A DNA stretch of 64,000 bases, from positions 3,110,013 to 3,174,012 of the forward strand of contig NZ_LT732526.1 in the NCBI RefSeq assembly GCF_900155545.1, read 5' to 3'. Below the pieces are notes generated by a model. That model searched no databases. It saw only the letters and a list, made by a program, of their open reading frames with translations, and had not been told where the DNA came from. Of the stretch, positions 34,673 to 43,670 are shown one piece after another (within the stretch, counting starts at the first letter, position 1; every line of letters begins with the position of its first letter). Source of the DNA: Clostridium sp. Marseille-P2415 (lineage in GTDB: Bacteria > Bacillota > Clostridia > Lachnospirales > Lachnospiraceae). The translations under genes and the position numbers were made by a program.

Positions 34673-35377
34673 ATGGACCGTTTTACGATCGGAAATCTTT
34701 CAAAAGCAATCGATATCAGCTGTGTAAAACCGAATCATACGGTTCATGATCTGGATCAGATGATCGCAGCCGCAAAAAAATACGGTTTTATCTGCGCATT
34801 TGCCCTGCCGGGTATGACCCCCTATTTAGCAGAACATTTAAAGGGGAAATCCAACACCATGATCGGTGGAACCGTAGGCTTTCCATCCGGATGCGATACA
34901 ACAGAAAGTAAAGTCTTTCAAACCAGAGAACTATTATCCATGGGCTGTGATGAATTGGACATGGTAATCAATATAGCACAATTAAAATCACAGAACCATG
35001 AGTTTGTTTATCAGGACATTAAAGCAGTGGTCGATGCCGCCGGCGGGATACCTGTAAAAACAATCCTTGAGGTAGCTCTTCTTACGAACGAAGAAATCGT
35101 AACGGCATGCCGGATTGCAGAGCATGCCGGAACTTCCTATATTAAAACAGGTACTGGCTGGTGCAGCGAACCCACTCTGGTCGATCATATTAAGCTGATC
35201 AAGTCCGTCATTCAACCCCGGACGAAAATCAAAGCAGCCGGAGGAATCCGTAATCTCACTGGTCTGCTGGAAATGAAAAAGGCGGGGTGCGACCGTTTTG
35301 GAATATCCGTGGATTCCGCCATGCATATCATGGAAGAGGCGGTATCTTTCCCAGGTTTGCCCGATATCTTTCCGTAG
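34673..35377 (+). CDS. deoC: Deoxyribose-phosphate aldolase
   Basis: Class I aldolase cleaving 2-deoxyribose-5-phosphate to glyceraldehyde-3-phosphate and acetaldehyde. The 234-residue protein shows DELDMVINIAQLKS (Asp102-equivalent), YIKTGTGW (Schiff-base Lys) and IKAAGGIRN (second Lys). No other deo genes are here, so a relaxed aldolase used for another sugar is possible. GGGAGGGG lies before the ATG. It is the second gene of a two-gene operon with a GntR regulator. Confidence 0.93.
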   Translation: MDRFTIGNLSKAIDISCVKPNHTVHDLDQMIAAAKKYGFICAFALPGMTPYLAEHLKGKSNTMIGGTVGFPSGCDTTESKVFQTRELLSMGCDELDMVINIAQLKSQNHEFVYQDIKAVVDAAGGIPVKTILEVALLTNEEIVTACRIAEHAGTSYIKTGTGWCSEPTLVDHIKLIKSVIQPRTKIKAAGGIRNLTGLLEMKKAGCDRFGISVDSAMHIMEEAVSFPGLPDIFP

Positions 35378-35503
35378 AAAGAACTATAAACATTATCATC
35401 ACGCTGCTATTCATCATGATCTTTTCAAACACTACAGGACAAATCTCACCTGTAATCAACACTTTCCCGCTTAAACATTATCAATTTAAACACCAAATAG
35501 GAA

Positions 35504-35564
35504 TTGACTCCAAAAACATTATGATGTATAATAATCGTGGTCATATTTGTTAATTTTATAACAA
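35504..35564 (+). promoter_or_regulatory. adh promoter with Rex-like operator
   Basis: TTGACT (35504-35509), 17 bases, TATAAT (35527-35532). Just downstream lies TTGTTAATTTTATAACAA (35547-35564), one base from the clostridial Rex consensus TTGTTAANNNNTTAACAA. Rex is released at high NADH/NAD ratio, which would induce this alcohol dehydrogenase. The motif is seen; binding is inferred. Confidence 0.7.
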
Positions 35565-35592
35565 AGAAATAATCTTAAAGGAGTTACTTACT

Positions 35593-36654
35593 ATGAAAGG
35601 TTTTGCAATGTTAGGTATTGGTAAAACGGGGTGGATCGAGAAGGATAAACCGGTTTGCGGACCACTCGATGCAATTTGCCGTCCGATTGTACTTGCCCCC
35701 TGCACATCCGATATTCATACGGTCTGGGAAGGTGCCATCGGTGACCGTCATGATATGATCCTGGGTCATGAAGCGGTTGCGGAAGTAGTTGAAGTCGGAA
35801 GCTATGTAAAAGATTTTAAACCCGGCGACAGGGTTATTATACCTGCCATTACACCGGATTGGAATTCCGTTGAAGCTCAGGGCGGTTATCAGATGCATTC
35901 CGGAGGAATGCTTGCCGGATGGAAGTTTTCCAATTTCAAAGACGGTGTTTTCGGTGAATTATTTCATGTAAACGATGCAGACGGAAACCTCGCATTATTG
36001 CCGGAAGGAATGGATCCAGTCGCTGCATGTATGCTTTCTGACATGGTACCCACCGGATTTCACGGAGTTGAACTTGCAGATGTGCAATTTGGTGACAGCG
36101 TGGTAGTGGTCGGAATCGGCCCTGTCGGACTCATGGCTGTTGCCGGTGCCGCTATCCGGGGAGCCTCCCATATATATGCAGTCGGTTCCCGCCCGAACTG
36201 TGTGAAGCTTGCCATGGAATATGGCGCTACGGAGATCATCAATTACCGCGAAGGCGATATTGTAGAACAGATCACGAAAAAAACCAACGGAAAAGGTGTT
36301 GACCGGGTCATCATCGCAGGCGGTGATGCAGATACCTTTGCGCAGGCAATTACGATGTTAAAACCCGGCGGAAAAATCGGCAATGTCAATTACTTAGGCG
36401 AAGGGGATTACATAAAGATTCCGCGGGTTGAATGGGGATGCGGCATGGGCCATAAGCTTATTGCAGGCGGCCTTATGCCAGGCGGAAGACTCCGGATGGA
36501 AAAGCTGGCTTCCCTCGTATCTACAGGAAGACTGGACCCCGGCAAATTGGTAACACACCGGTTTGAAGGTTTTGAAAGCCTTGAAGAAGCGCTTTTGCTA
36601 ATGAAAGATAAACCGAGGGATTTAATAAAGCCGGTTGTAGTCATCAAGTGGTAA
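35593..36654 (+). CDS. adh: NADP(H)-dependent secondary alcohol dehydrogenase, zinc type
   Basis: Closely resembles the Clostridium beijerinckii / Thermoanaerobacter enzyme that interconverts acetone and isopropanol. The 353-residue protein has MKGFAMLGIGKTGWIEK, the zinc ligands in CTSDIHTV (Cys37), GHEAV (His59) and SDMVPTG (Asp about 150), the long shared stretch GGMLAGWKFSNFKDGVFGE, the Rossmann motif GIGPVGLM and the NADP-selecting VGSRP. RVEWGCGMGHK and LLLMKDKPRDLIKPVVV close it. AAAGGAG precedes the start. Single-gene unit with a Rex-like site; it probably disposes of reducing equivalents during fermentation. Confidence 0.95.
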   Translation: MKGFAMLGIGKTGWIEKDKPVCGPLDAICRPIVLAPCTSDIHTVWEGAIGDRHDMILGHEAVAEVVEVGSYVKDFKPGDRVIIPAITPDWNSVEAQGGYQMHSGGMLAGWKFSNFKDGVFGELFHVNDADGNLALLPEGMDPVAACMLSDMVPTGFHGVELADVQFGDSVVVVGIGPVGLMAVAGAAIRGASHIYAVGSRPNCVKLAMEYGATEIINYREGDIVEQITKKTNGKGVDRVIIAGGDADTFAQAITMLKPGGKIGNVNYLGEGDYIKIPRVEWGCGMGHKLIAGGLMPGGRLRMEKLASLVSTGRLDPGKLVTHRFEGFESLEEALLLMKDKPRDLIKPVVVIKW

Positions 36655-36706
36655 AGTATTCCGGCGCAGAGTTTTCGGTTAAATAAAATTCTGGAAAACA
36701 TAAAAC

Positions 36707-36740
36707 AGGCTATGCTCTTCATTTTAGAAAAGCATAGCCT
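36707..36740. terminator. Bidirectional terminator between convergent adh and amidohydrolase genes
   Basis: AGGCTATGCT pairs with AGCATAGCCT. On the minus strand it continues GTTTTATGTTTT; on the plus strand TTTGC. Confidence 0.75.
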
Positions 36741-36743
36741 TTG

Positions 36744-37745
36744 CTATGGGAAAAGACGCTCTGCCGTTAATCCGGGAAACAAACATAGTGCATTTTTAAA
36801 ATAAATGCGCCGGCGTTTTTCTTCAGTGAGCATTTCTGTTTTGTCTAATGCATCCGCTAACATCCTGCATGCAGGTTCGGGGGTATAGGGATAGTCACTG
36901 CCGTATACAAAGTGGTCAATATCAGTGATTTGCACCAGGTTCGCAAGTTGTCTGGGCAGGCAGGCACCGGCAAGGTCATAGTACAGACCTTTCAAAGTAC
37001 CGTAGATATCGGCACCATCTTTTCCGATCTGGCCGCCAAACGATAAAGGCATCATTTTAATAGCGGGTGCGATCCTATCCGCAAGGATTGGCAAAAACGC
37101 TCCGGCATGAGGTATGATGAATTTTATTTCTGGAAAGCGGTTTGGTATTCCCTTTAATATCATATTGATAACGGTACGGGTCGTATCAAAGAAAAATTCC
37201 ATCATAGGTACTGGTAATCCTTCGGCAACACCGTCAGGAATGCAACCGGGTTTGTTGGGATGGAGAGTGACAACGGATTTACGCTTATTCAACTCTTCAA
37301 ATATCGGATCCAGGCATGGATTACCCAGATATATCCCCTGCGTGTTAGTTGGCAGCGTAAAGCCATCCGCATGTAATACATCCGCTGCGTATCGAATTTC
37401 CATAATGCTGTCTTCCATATCAGGCAATGGCAAAGAAGCAAGCAAACCGAATCGCCCGGGATATTTCTTCACAAGTTCCGCACCGTCTTCGTTCGCTTCT
37501 CTGGCCAAAGCTTTCGTGGCATTCTTGTCCCCGAAATTAATATGAGGGGACGACAAAGAAAGCATTGAGACAGCAATACCCAGACGGTCCATTGCTTCCA
37601 GATGGGTTTCCATACTCCACGAAGGAGTGGGAAATCCATCCGGATTTTTTCCACCGTGCTTCAGCAATGTTTCTCTATATGCCCAAGGCAGGTAATGTAC
37701 ATGAAGATCAATCTTAAGTTTATTGTGTTGACTCATGTTTCCCAT
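36744..37745 (-). CDS. Amidohydrolase-2 / ACMSD-family metal-dependent hydrolase or decarboxylase
   Basis: A 333-residue TIM-barrel enzyme. Metal ligands are seen in KIDLHVHYLP (HxH), VVTLHPNKPG (His), FIIPHAGAFLP (His) and YGSDYPYTP (Asp). The family holds aminocarboxymuconate-semialdehyde decarboxylase and gamma-resorcylate-type decarboxylases, many acting on aromatic or cyclic acids. It is the third gene of a MarR-controlled operon, 23 bases after the alpha/beta hydrolase, so the two may act in sequence on one compound (ester hydrolysis, then decarboxylation). The substrate is unknown. Confidence 0.85.
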   Translation of the reverse strand: MGNMSQHNKLKIDLHVHYLPWAYRETLLKHGGKNPDGFPTPSWSMETHLEAMDRLGIAVSMLSLSSPHINFGDKNATKALAREANEDGAELVKKYPGRFGLLASLPLPDMEDSIMEIRYAADVLHADGFTLPTNTQGIYLGNPCLDPIFEELNKRKSVVTLHPNKPGCIPDGVAEGLPVPMMEFFFDTTRTVINMILKGIPNRFPEIKFIIPHAGAFLPILADRIAPAIKMMPLSFGGQIGKDGADIYGTLKGLYYDLAGACLPRQLANLVQITDIDHFVYGSDYPYTPEPACRMLADALDKTEMLTEEKRRRIYFKNALCLFPGLTAERLFP

Positions 37746-37768
37746 TCTTATAATCCCTTCGGTTCAAC

Positions 37769-38698
37769 TTATTGATCAAACGCTTCCCTTAATTTTGTAC
37801 ATACCAAAGCAAGCGCATCTCTTGCTTCTTCCAATGTTTGCTGCATGTTAAAAAATCCATGTATGATTCCGTCGTATCTTTTCAGACATACGCTGACTCC
37901 CGCTGCTGACAGCCGTTCCCCATACATTTCACCTTCATCCCTTAACGGATCGTATTCTGAGGTAATGATGCATGCGGCAGGAAGGTCAGCGAAGTTTTCT
38001 GCGAGCAGCGGGGAAGCCAAAGGATTTTCCGCTTCACTTAATTCGTTCAGATAGTGACGTACAAACCATTCAATGCCTTTGGTTGTCAGCCTGTAACCCT
38101 CGGCGTTTTCCACTCTGGATCCGGGGTTTGTCTCACCGAGTAAATCTAACATCGCATTAATAATCACCTGATAAACAATTTTAAATTCCCCTTTATCTCT
38201 GGAAAGCCGGCTGACTACAGCAGTAAGTGTTCCGCCTACACTGTCGCCTCCAACAGCAATTTTATCGGCAAATATATTTAGTTTTTCAGCATGGTCGGAT
38301 ATCCATTTTACAGTCTGGTAGCATTCTTCTACCGGCTGGGGAAATTTGTGTTCCGGAGACAATCCATAATCAATTGAGATCACCGTACAATTCGTATTGT
38401 TTACAATCTTACGGCATATGGAATCATAAACTTCAATATTTCCGAATACAAATCCGCCGCCGTGAATCCAGATAAAAGCAGGATGGCTGCCTTTGCCCTT
38501 GGGCTCGTAAACTCTGACCGGAGTATTTCGCACGGATGTTTTAACAGTAAAATCACTTACAGCACCTACCTCCACAGTGCTTTCTTTAAAATCATCCCAG
38601 CTTTTTACATACCATTCTCTTTGTTGCTCAAGCGGAAGCGAATATATTTTAGCAAAATCAGTTTCAAGTAATTTATTAAGTTTTGGGTTCAATGGCAT
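37769..38698 (-). CDS. Alpha/beta-hydrolase, hormone-sensitive-lipase (GDxGG) family esterase
   Basis: A 309-residue cytosolic esterase. The oxyanion motif is IWIHGGGFVFG (about 77-87), the nucleophile VGGDSVGG (about 150-157, Ser in GDSVG), the acid SEYDPLRDEG and the base GIIHGFF. It begins one base after the marR stop, so the two are translationally coupled. Likely hydrolyses a small ester that also induces the operon. Confidence 0.92.
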   Translation of the reverse strand: MPLNPKLNKLLETDFAKIYSLPLEQQREWYVKSWDDFKESTVEVGAVSDFTVKTSVRNTPVRVYEPKGKGSHPAFIWIHGGGFVFGNIEVYDSICRKIVNNTNCTVISIDYGLSPEHKFPQPVEECYQTVKWISDHAEKLNIFADKIAVGGDSVGGTLTAVVSRLSRDKGEFKIVYQVIINAMLDLLGETNPGSRVENAEGYRLTTKGIEWFVRHYLNELSEAENPLASPLLAENFADLPAACIITSEYDPLRDEGEMYGERLSAAGVSVCLKRYDGIIHGFFNMQQTLEEARDALALVCTKLREAFDQ

Positions 38699-38699
38699 T

Positions 38700-39161
38700 T
38701 TAATTTCCTTCTTTCGTCTGTCCGGTTAATTCAGCAAAATTTGCGTTTGAAGAATTTTCCGCCATAGTCTGAATCCCTTTGAAAACCAGATTTATCATTT
38801 CCTTATTCAGCCCTTCGGTTGTACAATTCTCCCATTTTTCTAAAAGCGAGTAAAAATAGCTTTTATAATTTCTTCCTTTGTCGGTTAAGAAAAGTTTTTT
38901 TGCTCTTCTGTCATCTTTCGGCACTTCTCGCGTGATAAATCCCTTTCTTTCCAGTGATTTTATTGTCCTTGCGGTTGCAGCTTTATCAATAAACAGCATG
39001 GAAGAAAGTTCTTCCTGGTTAATTCCCTCTTTATCGAATAGGTTCATGAAAATGATACACTCCGAAAAGTTTATATCCAAACTGCTAAAAGCTGCTGTGA
39101 TATAGGACTGTGTTTGCCTGTTCAATATTCCAACATACCTTGCTAAAGTTAAAAGATCCAT
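38700..39161 (-). CDS. MarR-family regulator of the hydrolase operon
   Basis: A 153-residue winged-helix dimer: FSECIIFMNLFDKEGINQEELSSML (helices 2-3), DKAATARTIKSLERKGFI (recognition helix) and PKDDRRAKKLFLTDKG (wing). Two GTTGAC-N3-GTCAAC-type palindromes flank its own promoter (39180-39230), so it represses itself and the two downstream enzymes, probably until an aromatic ligand binds. Confidence 0.92.
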   Translation of the reverse strand: MDLLTLARYVGILNRQTQSYITAAFSSLDINFSECIIFMNLFDKEGINQEELSSMLFIDKAATARTIKSLERKGFITREVPKDDRRAKKLFLTDKGRNYKSYFYSLLEKWENCTTEGLNKEMINLVFKGIQTMAENSSNANFAELTGQTKEGN

Positions 39162-39179
39162 ATTTTCCCCTTATTTTTA

Positions 39180-39230
39180 GTTGACTCAATCAACCATTAT
39201 ATTATAAGTCTTAATGTTGACTGTGTCAAC
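39180..39230 (-). promoter_or_regulatory. marR operon promoter with two operators
   Basis: Minus strand TTGACA (39224-39229), 17 bases, TATAAT (39201-39206), a perfect sigma-A promoter. GTTGACTGTGTCAAC (39216-39230) covers the -35 and GTTGACTCAATCAAC (39180-39194) covers the start point. Their centres are 36 bases apart. Confidence 0.85.
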
Positions 39231-39283
39231 CACTTTAGTCGAAAACTTATTTGTTTTATAAAAAGTTTTCTAAGTAGCCCATA

Positions 39284-39862
39284 TCAAATTCCGACAGTCT
39301 TACATGGTCCTGCTACAAGCAGCTTAACCAACTGTTCTGAAACAAAATTCGGTGAGTATTTCATATCATTATTTAACCACCATCTTATGGCTGACATATA
39401 CAGTGAAGTGAGCAGCTCTAAAAATAAATCTCTTGAAATTAAAATATGATCAGGAAAACAAATGTCAAGCTTCTCAATTAAAGCATCTTCAAACTCTTTG
39501 CTTATTCCTGACATTTCTTTATCATTCAGAATTATTTTATAAAGCAAAGCATCATTTGCAATTGTCTCAAGAATAGAATTTATATTTTGTACAAAGCTAT
39601 CATATTCAAGCTTTCCATCTATGATATGTGTTTCAGGAGCTACCAGCTGCAATATATTCTGTATTGCTTCCTCCATTGTTTGCTGCAAAAGATCATATTT
39701 ATCGGTATAATGAAGATAGAAGGTCGAACGGTTAATCATTGCCATGTCAGCAATATTATTGATTGTTATTCCATGAAAGCCCTTTCTATCCATCAGTTTT
39801 ATAAAAGCGTCCCTTATCAGCTTGCGTGTCTTTATGATCCGCAAATCATTTTCATTCGACAT
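39284..39862 (-). CDS. TetR-family regulator
   Basis: A 192-residue regulator: RKLIRDAFIKLMDRKGFHGITINNIADMAMINRSTFYLHYTDK spans the helix-turn-helix (about 13-55, key residues IADMAMINRSTFYLHY), followed by a helical C-terminal ligand domain with MSAIRWWLNND. Divergent from the alpha/beta hydrolase at 40012. The shared 39863-40011 gap has two direct AAATCCGGCT copies (39930-39939, 39959-39968), the second between the -35 and -10 of the hydrolase promoter. Confidence 0.88.
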   Translation of the reverse strand: MSNENDLRIIKTRKLIRDAFIKLMDRKGFHGITINNIADMAMINRSTFYLHYTDKYDLLQQTMEEAIQNILQLVAPETHIIDGKLEYDSFVQNINSILETIANDALLYKIILNDKEMSGISKEFEDALIEKLDICFPDHILISRDLFLELLTSLYMSAIRWWLNNDMKYSPNFVSEQLVKLLVAGPCKTVGI

Positions 39863-39929
39863 TTTTATCCCGCCTATCTATTATTCGTGTAATAATCAAC
39901 AATCATAGCAGCTTTGTTACATAAGCAGC

Positions 39930-39978
39930 AAATCCGGCTTTTTCAATCATTGAATACAAAATCCGGCTCTATTATACT
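39930..39978 (+). promoter_or_regulatory. Promoter of the alpha/beta-hydrolase gene with direct repeats
   Basis: TTGAAT (39950-39955), 17 bases, TATACT (39973-39978). AAATCCGGCT occurs at 39930-39939 and again at 39959-39968 inside the promoter spacer. These repeats may be the TetR binding site, though TetR sites are usually palindromic. Confidence 0.55.
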
Positions 39979-40011
39979 ACTTCTTGTAAAAACAAGAAAG
40001 GAGTTTTCAAT

Positions 40012-41169
40012 ATGATGAAAAAGTGGACAACAAAAGATTTTCCGGTAGGCCTTTATAATTTACACCCGGATCCAAGCGTGAATTTTCAAATGAACCGATT
40101 TTACAATTGGACGAATGATAAACTTATGCTGGATGAAATGCGCGCTGCAAGTAATACAATCCATTCATATCATGACCTGATTCAGTCATTTATTGAGCTT
40201 GGTGAAAATTCTCTTAAAAAAAGTGAAAATTTAAGGGCTGCCTATTATTTTCGTGGTGCTGAGTTTTATTTATCTGAATCTGATCCACGCAAACAAAATT
40301 TACGCAAACGATTTATCTCTCTTGTGAGTGATTTTTACAGCATTTCAGAAAATCAGCACTATATGATCCCATATCAGAATGGCTGTCTCTCAGCGTACCG
40401 CATATCACCGGAAAATCCGAAAGGTACCGTTGTCTTTTTCGGTGGTTTCGACAGTTATATAGAAGAACTTTTTTTGATGACTGTAATATTTAAAGATGCC
40501 GGATATGATGTTATCTGTTTTGACGGGCCAGGTCAGGGCAGTACATTGGAGGATTATAAAATACCAATGACACATGAATGGGAAAAGCCTGTAAAATCAA
40601 TTCTTGATTATTTCAAGTTAAATGATGTCACCTTAATTGGCATGTCACTTGGGGGCTATTTATCATTAAGGGCTGCAGCATATGAAAAAAGAGTTAAAAA
40701 AGTGATTGCATATGACATTTTAGCGGACTTTTCTGATGTGTTGATACATCAGATCGACCCTATTTTCAGAGATGCCTTTAAAGACATGATAACTCAGGAA
40801 AAAATGGAAGAGGTTAACAAGGTACTGAAAGAACTGGCGGAAAATAATTTAATGCTGGAATGGGCAATTATGCAGGGAATGCACATAACCGGCAGTAAAT
40901 CTTCTTATGAATTTTTTCATAAAATGATTTCTTATAATACAGCGGCCTTTTCACATTTGATAACTCAGGACGTACTTCTTCTTGCGGGACAGAATGACCA
41001 TTATATTCCGATAAAACAGTTTACAGACCAGATCTTAACGCTGACAAACGTACATTCCCTCACCGCACGTATGTTTACACCGGAGGAAACAGCAGATACC
41101 CATTGCCAGATAGGAAATTTAGGACTGGCGGCAGATGTCATGCTTAACTGGATCGATCAGATCCAATGA
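40012..41169 (+). CDS. Alpha/beta-hydrolase of unknown substrate
   Basis: A 385-residue soluble protein with a helical N-terminal extension (about 1-125) and an alpha/beta-hydrolase core: TVVFFGGFDSYIEE (oxyanion), VICFDGPGQGST, LIGMSLGGYLS (nucleophile Ser in GMSLG), LLLAGQNDHYIP (acid Asp) and ADTHCQIG (base His). The layout resembles the FrsA/DUF1100 and C-C hydrolase-like groups. AAAGGAG precedes the start. It is controlled by a divergent TetR regulator, suggesting detoxification or catabolism of an induced compound. Confidence 0.82.
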   Translation: MMKKWTTKDFPVGLYNLHPDPSVNFQMNRFYNWTNDKLMLDEMRAASNTIHSYHDLIQSFIELGENSLKKSENLRAAYYFRGAEFYLSESDPRKQNLRKRFISLVSDFYSISENQHYMIPYQNGCLSAYRISPENPKGTVVFFGGFDSYIEELFLMTVIFKDAGYDVICFDGPGQGSTLEDYKIPMTHEWEKPVKSILDYFKLNDVTLIGMSLGGYLSLRAAAYEKRVKKVIAYDILADFSDVLIHQIDPIFRDAFKDMITQEKMEEVNKVLKELAENNLMLEWAIMQGMHITGSKSSYEFFHKMISYNTAAFSHLITQDVLLLAGQNDHYIPIKQFTDQILTLTNVHSLTARMFTPEETADTHCQIGNLGLAADVMLNWIDQIQ

Positions 41170-41179
41170 GACTTACATT

Positions 41180-41219
41180 GTATGATACCAGCCTGTTTCA
41201 TAACAGCCTGGTATCATAC
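41180..41219. terminator. Hairpin between convergent hydrolase and helD genes
   Basis: GTATGATACCAG pairs exactly with CTGGTATCATAC around a 16-base loop that itself contains CCTG/CAGC pairing. No long T-run follows on either side. Confidence 0.6.
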
Positions 41220-41266
41220 GGCTTAAATTACTGATAATCCCGGTTCCCCACCGCAGTGCAGCAGAA

Positions 41267-43432
41267 TTATAATAACGGACTGACCTCTCCCATGCAGAAC
41301 AGGCTGAGCCTGTGAAGTGCCCTTGTGCACGCAATGTATAAAAGCTTTTTATCATCTTCGCTGTAATAATTTTGGGCATCAGCGTCACATATCAAAACAG
41401 CATCAAACTCAAGCCCCTTCGACATATATACAGGTATCATAAATACGCCATGCAAATCTGCCGTACCCTCATTTTTAATTAATTGAACATCAATTTTGTC
41501 TTTTAAACACTCAAACAGGGAAAGGGCATTTTTTTCGGTTTTACAGACCAGCCCGATCGACTGATACCCCATTTCCAAACAGGATTTAACTTCTGAAGTG
41601 ACCACATTAATAAAAGATGACTGGTCTGCCATTGCGTATATTTCAGGCTCATCTCCTTTTCGGTTGAAGCTCTTTATTTCCGAACTTTTCTCAAGGAATT
41701 TCAGGCCATAATTTAAAATTTCATTAGTACAGCGGAAACTTTTATCCATAGTAACAAGGGAAGACTTTTTCTTATTGAATATTTTTCTGATCTGCTCATA
41801 CAGCGATAAGTCTTCTCTTTTTTCAAGGGTCTGATTGATATCCCCCAAAATCGTAAATTTAGATTTTGAGAACAGCAAGCGGAATATTTCAAAATGCAGG
41901 GGATAATAATCCTGCGCTTCATCAATGACAACCTGCTTTATGGTTTTATATTCGCTGACTCCATTTATTTTTAAATTCAAATAGGTGAGAACCGCTGCAT
42001 CATCATAGTACAGGAAACCGGTATCTAAGTTTTCCTGCGTATAAACGAAAATGTTCTCCATGCAATCGGGAAGCTCAATGCCTTTTGATAAGCTGTCAAA
42101 GTACTCTTTATCATGAAACAGCTTTCGATAAATGTTTTCCACGTTAAGCTCCAAAAATTTCAGTAATTCTTCTTTTATTAAAATCCTTTCCGGCTTTTTG
42201 ATGCGGCCTTTCTCTGACTCACTGATTAAATCTAAAATATACTCCTCCATCAGCTTTAATTTCACACCAAGAGGAGTTTCTTTTCTTCCGGATCGTACTT
42301 TCTCTTTTAGTGCTTCTCCGCTCAGGATACACTTCCCATTATAACAGATATCTGTAAAATTGATCCATTTATGCGGTATATCTTCGATAAACCGGTCTAA
42401 CAGTTCCAAAAAACGGCGTGACATTTTAAATTCCATGCTGCTTTTTATAAGTTCCCGGTTTCGGGAGCCTGCGATCAAATTTTCCAAAAATTGATTTCTT
42501 GACTGAACATGGTCATTCTTTAATATTAAGGCAAAAATGTCTTCCAATACGACTGAGACAACATTATTTTCTCCAAGTTCGGGTAAAACATTTGAAATGT
42601 ACTGCTCAAACAGGGAATTGGGAGAAATAATCAATATGTTATCAGCAGCCAGCTTTGATGACAGTCCCTGATACATAAGGTATGCAGCTCTGTGAAGAGC
42701 AATCGACGTCTTCCCGCTGCCCGCCACTCCCTGCACCATCATTAAATCATTTTCCATATCCCGTATCACAACATCCTGTTCCCTCTGAATGGTCTCAACA
42801 ATGGTTTTCATTTTGGAAGAAGTATTTTGAGAAAGCAGTTTCCTCAAAAATTCATCTACGATTTGTACATCGGCATCAAAAAAATATTCCAATACTCCTT
42901 TGTTGATTTCGTACTGGCGCTTTAAATGAACTTCCCCTGTTATCCTGCCGCCAGGTGCATCATAAAATACCTGCCCCAGCACAAAACGGTAAAACACACT
43001 TGCAATGGGCGACCTCCAGTCATAAACCCAGAATTCGCTGGCATTGCCTTTCTTTAAGGAGGAACGCCCGATGTAAATTTTATCAATTGTATCTTCATCC
43101 TCGAATTTAAAATCAATTCGAGCAAAATAAGGCGATTCCATCATGTTCTCCAACACTGCGATCCTGTTTTCCACCGCTTCATAATCTGCGATTTTATCCG
43201 TTATAGGGCTCGCATATTGGTTTAATTCTGCAAGGGCTTCAAAGCCTTCGCTGGACCAAAGATCTGATATGGAGTGTGTCGTATTTTCACGCAGCTCCTG
43301 CTTGGCAGATATAATAGCCGACTTATTTTCCTCATTGCGCTCTCTTGCCTGTTCCAGATGTTCTCTTACCAATGCTATGGTTTGTTCTAACCTGCTGTTT
43401 TCAAATTCTAATTCAGACCGTTTATTTTCCAT
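41267..43432 (-). CDS. helD: HelD-like RNA-polymerase-recycling helicase (UvrD/Rep superfamily 1)
   Basis: A 721-residue ATPase that in Bacillus removes stalled RNA polymerase from DNA. A coiled-coil N-terminal arm (about 1-85, rich in Glu/Arg) that reaches the polymerase channel is followed by the 1A domain with Walker A MMVQGVAGSGKTSIALHRA (about 243-261), QVVIDEAQDYYPLHFE (Walker B, DEAQD), TILGDINQTL, MDKSFRCTNEI and the C-terminal MSKGLEFDAVLI and ACTRALHRLSLF. The start at 43432 follows GAGAGGTGG; the frame is open 24 codons upstream. Family length is about 750. Confidence 0.9.
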   Translation of the reverse strand: MENKRSELEFENSRLEQTIALVREHLEQARERNEENKSAIISAKQELRENTTHSISDLWSSEGFEALAELNQYASPITDKIADYEAVENRIAVLENMMESPYFARIDFKFEDEDTIDKIYIGRSSLKKGNASEFWVYDWRSPIASVFYRFVLGQVFYDAPGGRITGEVHLKRQYEINKGVLEYFFDADVQIVDEFLRKLLSQNTSSKMKTIVETIQREQDVVIRDMENDLMMVQGVAGSGKTSIALHRAAYLMYQGLSSKLAADNILIISPNSLFEQYISNVLPELGENNVVSVVLEDIFALILKNDHVQSRNQFLENLIAGSRNRELIKSSMEFKMSRRFLELLDRFIEDIPHKWINFTDICYNGKCILSGEALKEKVRSGRKETPLGVKLKLMEEYILDLISESEKGRIKKPERILIKEELLKFLELNVENIYRKLFHDKEYFDSLSKGIELPDCMENIFVYTQENLDTGFLYYDDAAVLTYLNLKINGVSEYKTIKQVVIDEAQDYYPLHFEIFRLLFSKSKFTILGDINQTLEKREDLSLYEQIRKIFNKKKSSLVTMDKSFRCTNEILNYGLKFLEKSSEIKSFNRKGDEPEIYAMADQSSFINVVTSEVKSCLEMGYQSIGLVCKTEKNALSLFECLKDKIDVQLIKNEGTADLHGVFMIPVYMSKGLEFDAVLICDADAQNYYSEDDKKLLYIACTRALHRLSLFCMGEVSPLL

Positions 43433-43519
43433 AATGCATGCCACCTCTCTTTTAGAATCGGCAGGAAATCCACTTCCTAAACCATTGTTCCAAAAGTCTA
43501 ACACAACTCCGGTCAGAAA

Positions 43520-43607
43520 AACAGTCTTGTTGTTGGCGGTTCCATATGCTATAATTAAGGTGGAAAGAAAGGTGATTGCACATCCGCGGCAACCGCCTTT
43601 CTTTTCT
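43520..43607 (+). repeat. Hairpin-bearing dispersed repeat, copy 1
   Basis: An 88-bp element sharing AACAGTCTTGTTGTTG, then a variable stretch, ATATG-TA-AATTAA, GGAAAGAAAGGTGATTGC and a closing CTTTCTTTTC with 44719-44804. The stem AGAAAGG/CCTTTCT is present, but the loop (CACATCCGCGG) is the reverse complement of the loop in copy 2. Confidence 0.7.
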
Positions 43608-43670
43608 GCTGTCTGTCTTCCCGTAAGAATGGGATAAATTTATTTTATGCGCCAATAACGCACTGCCTCT

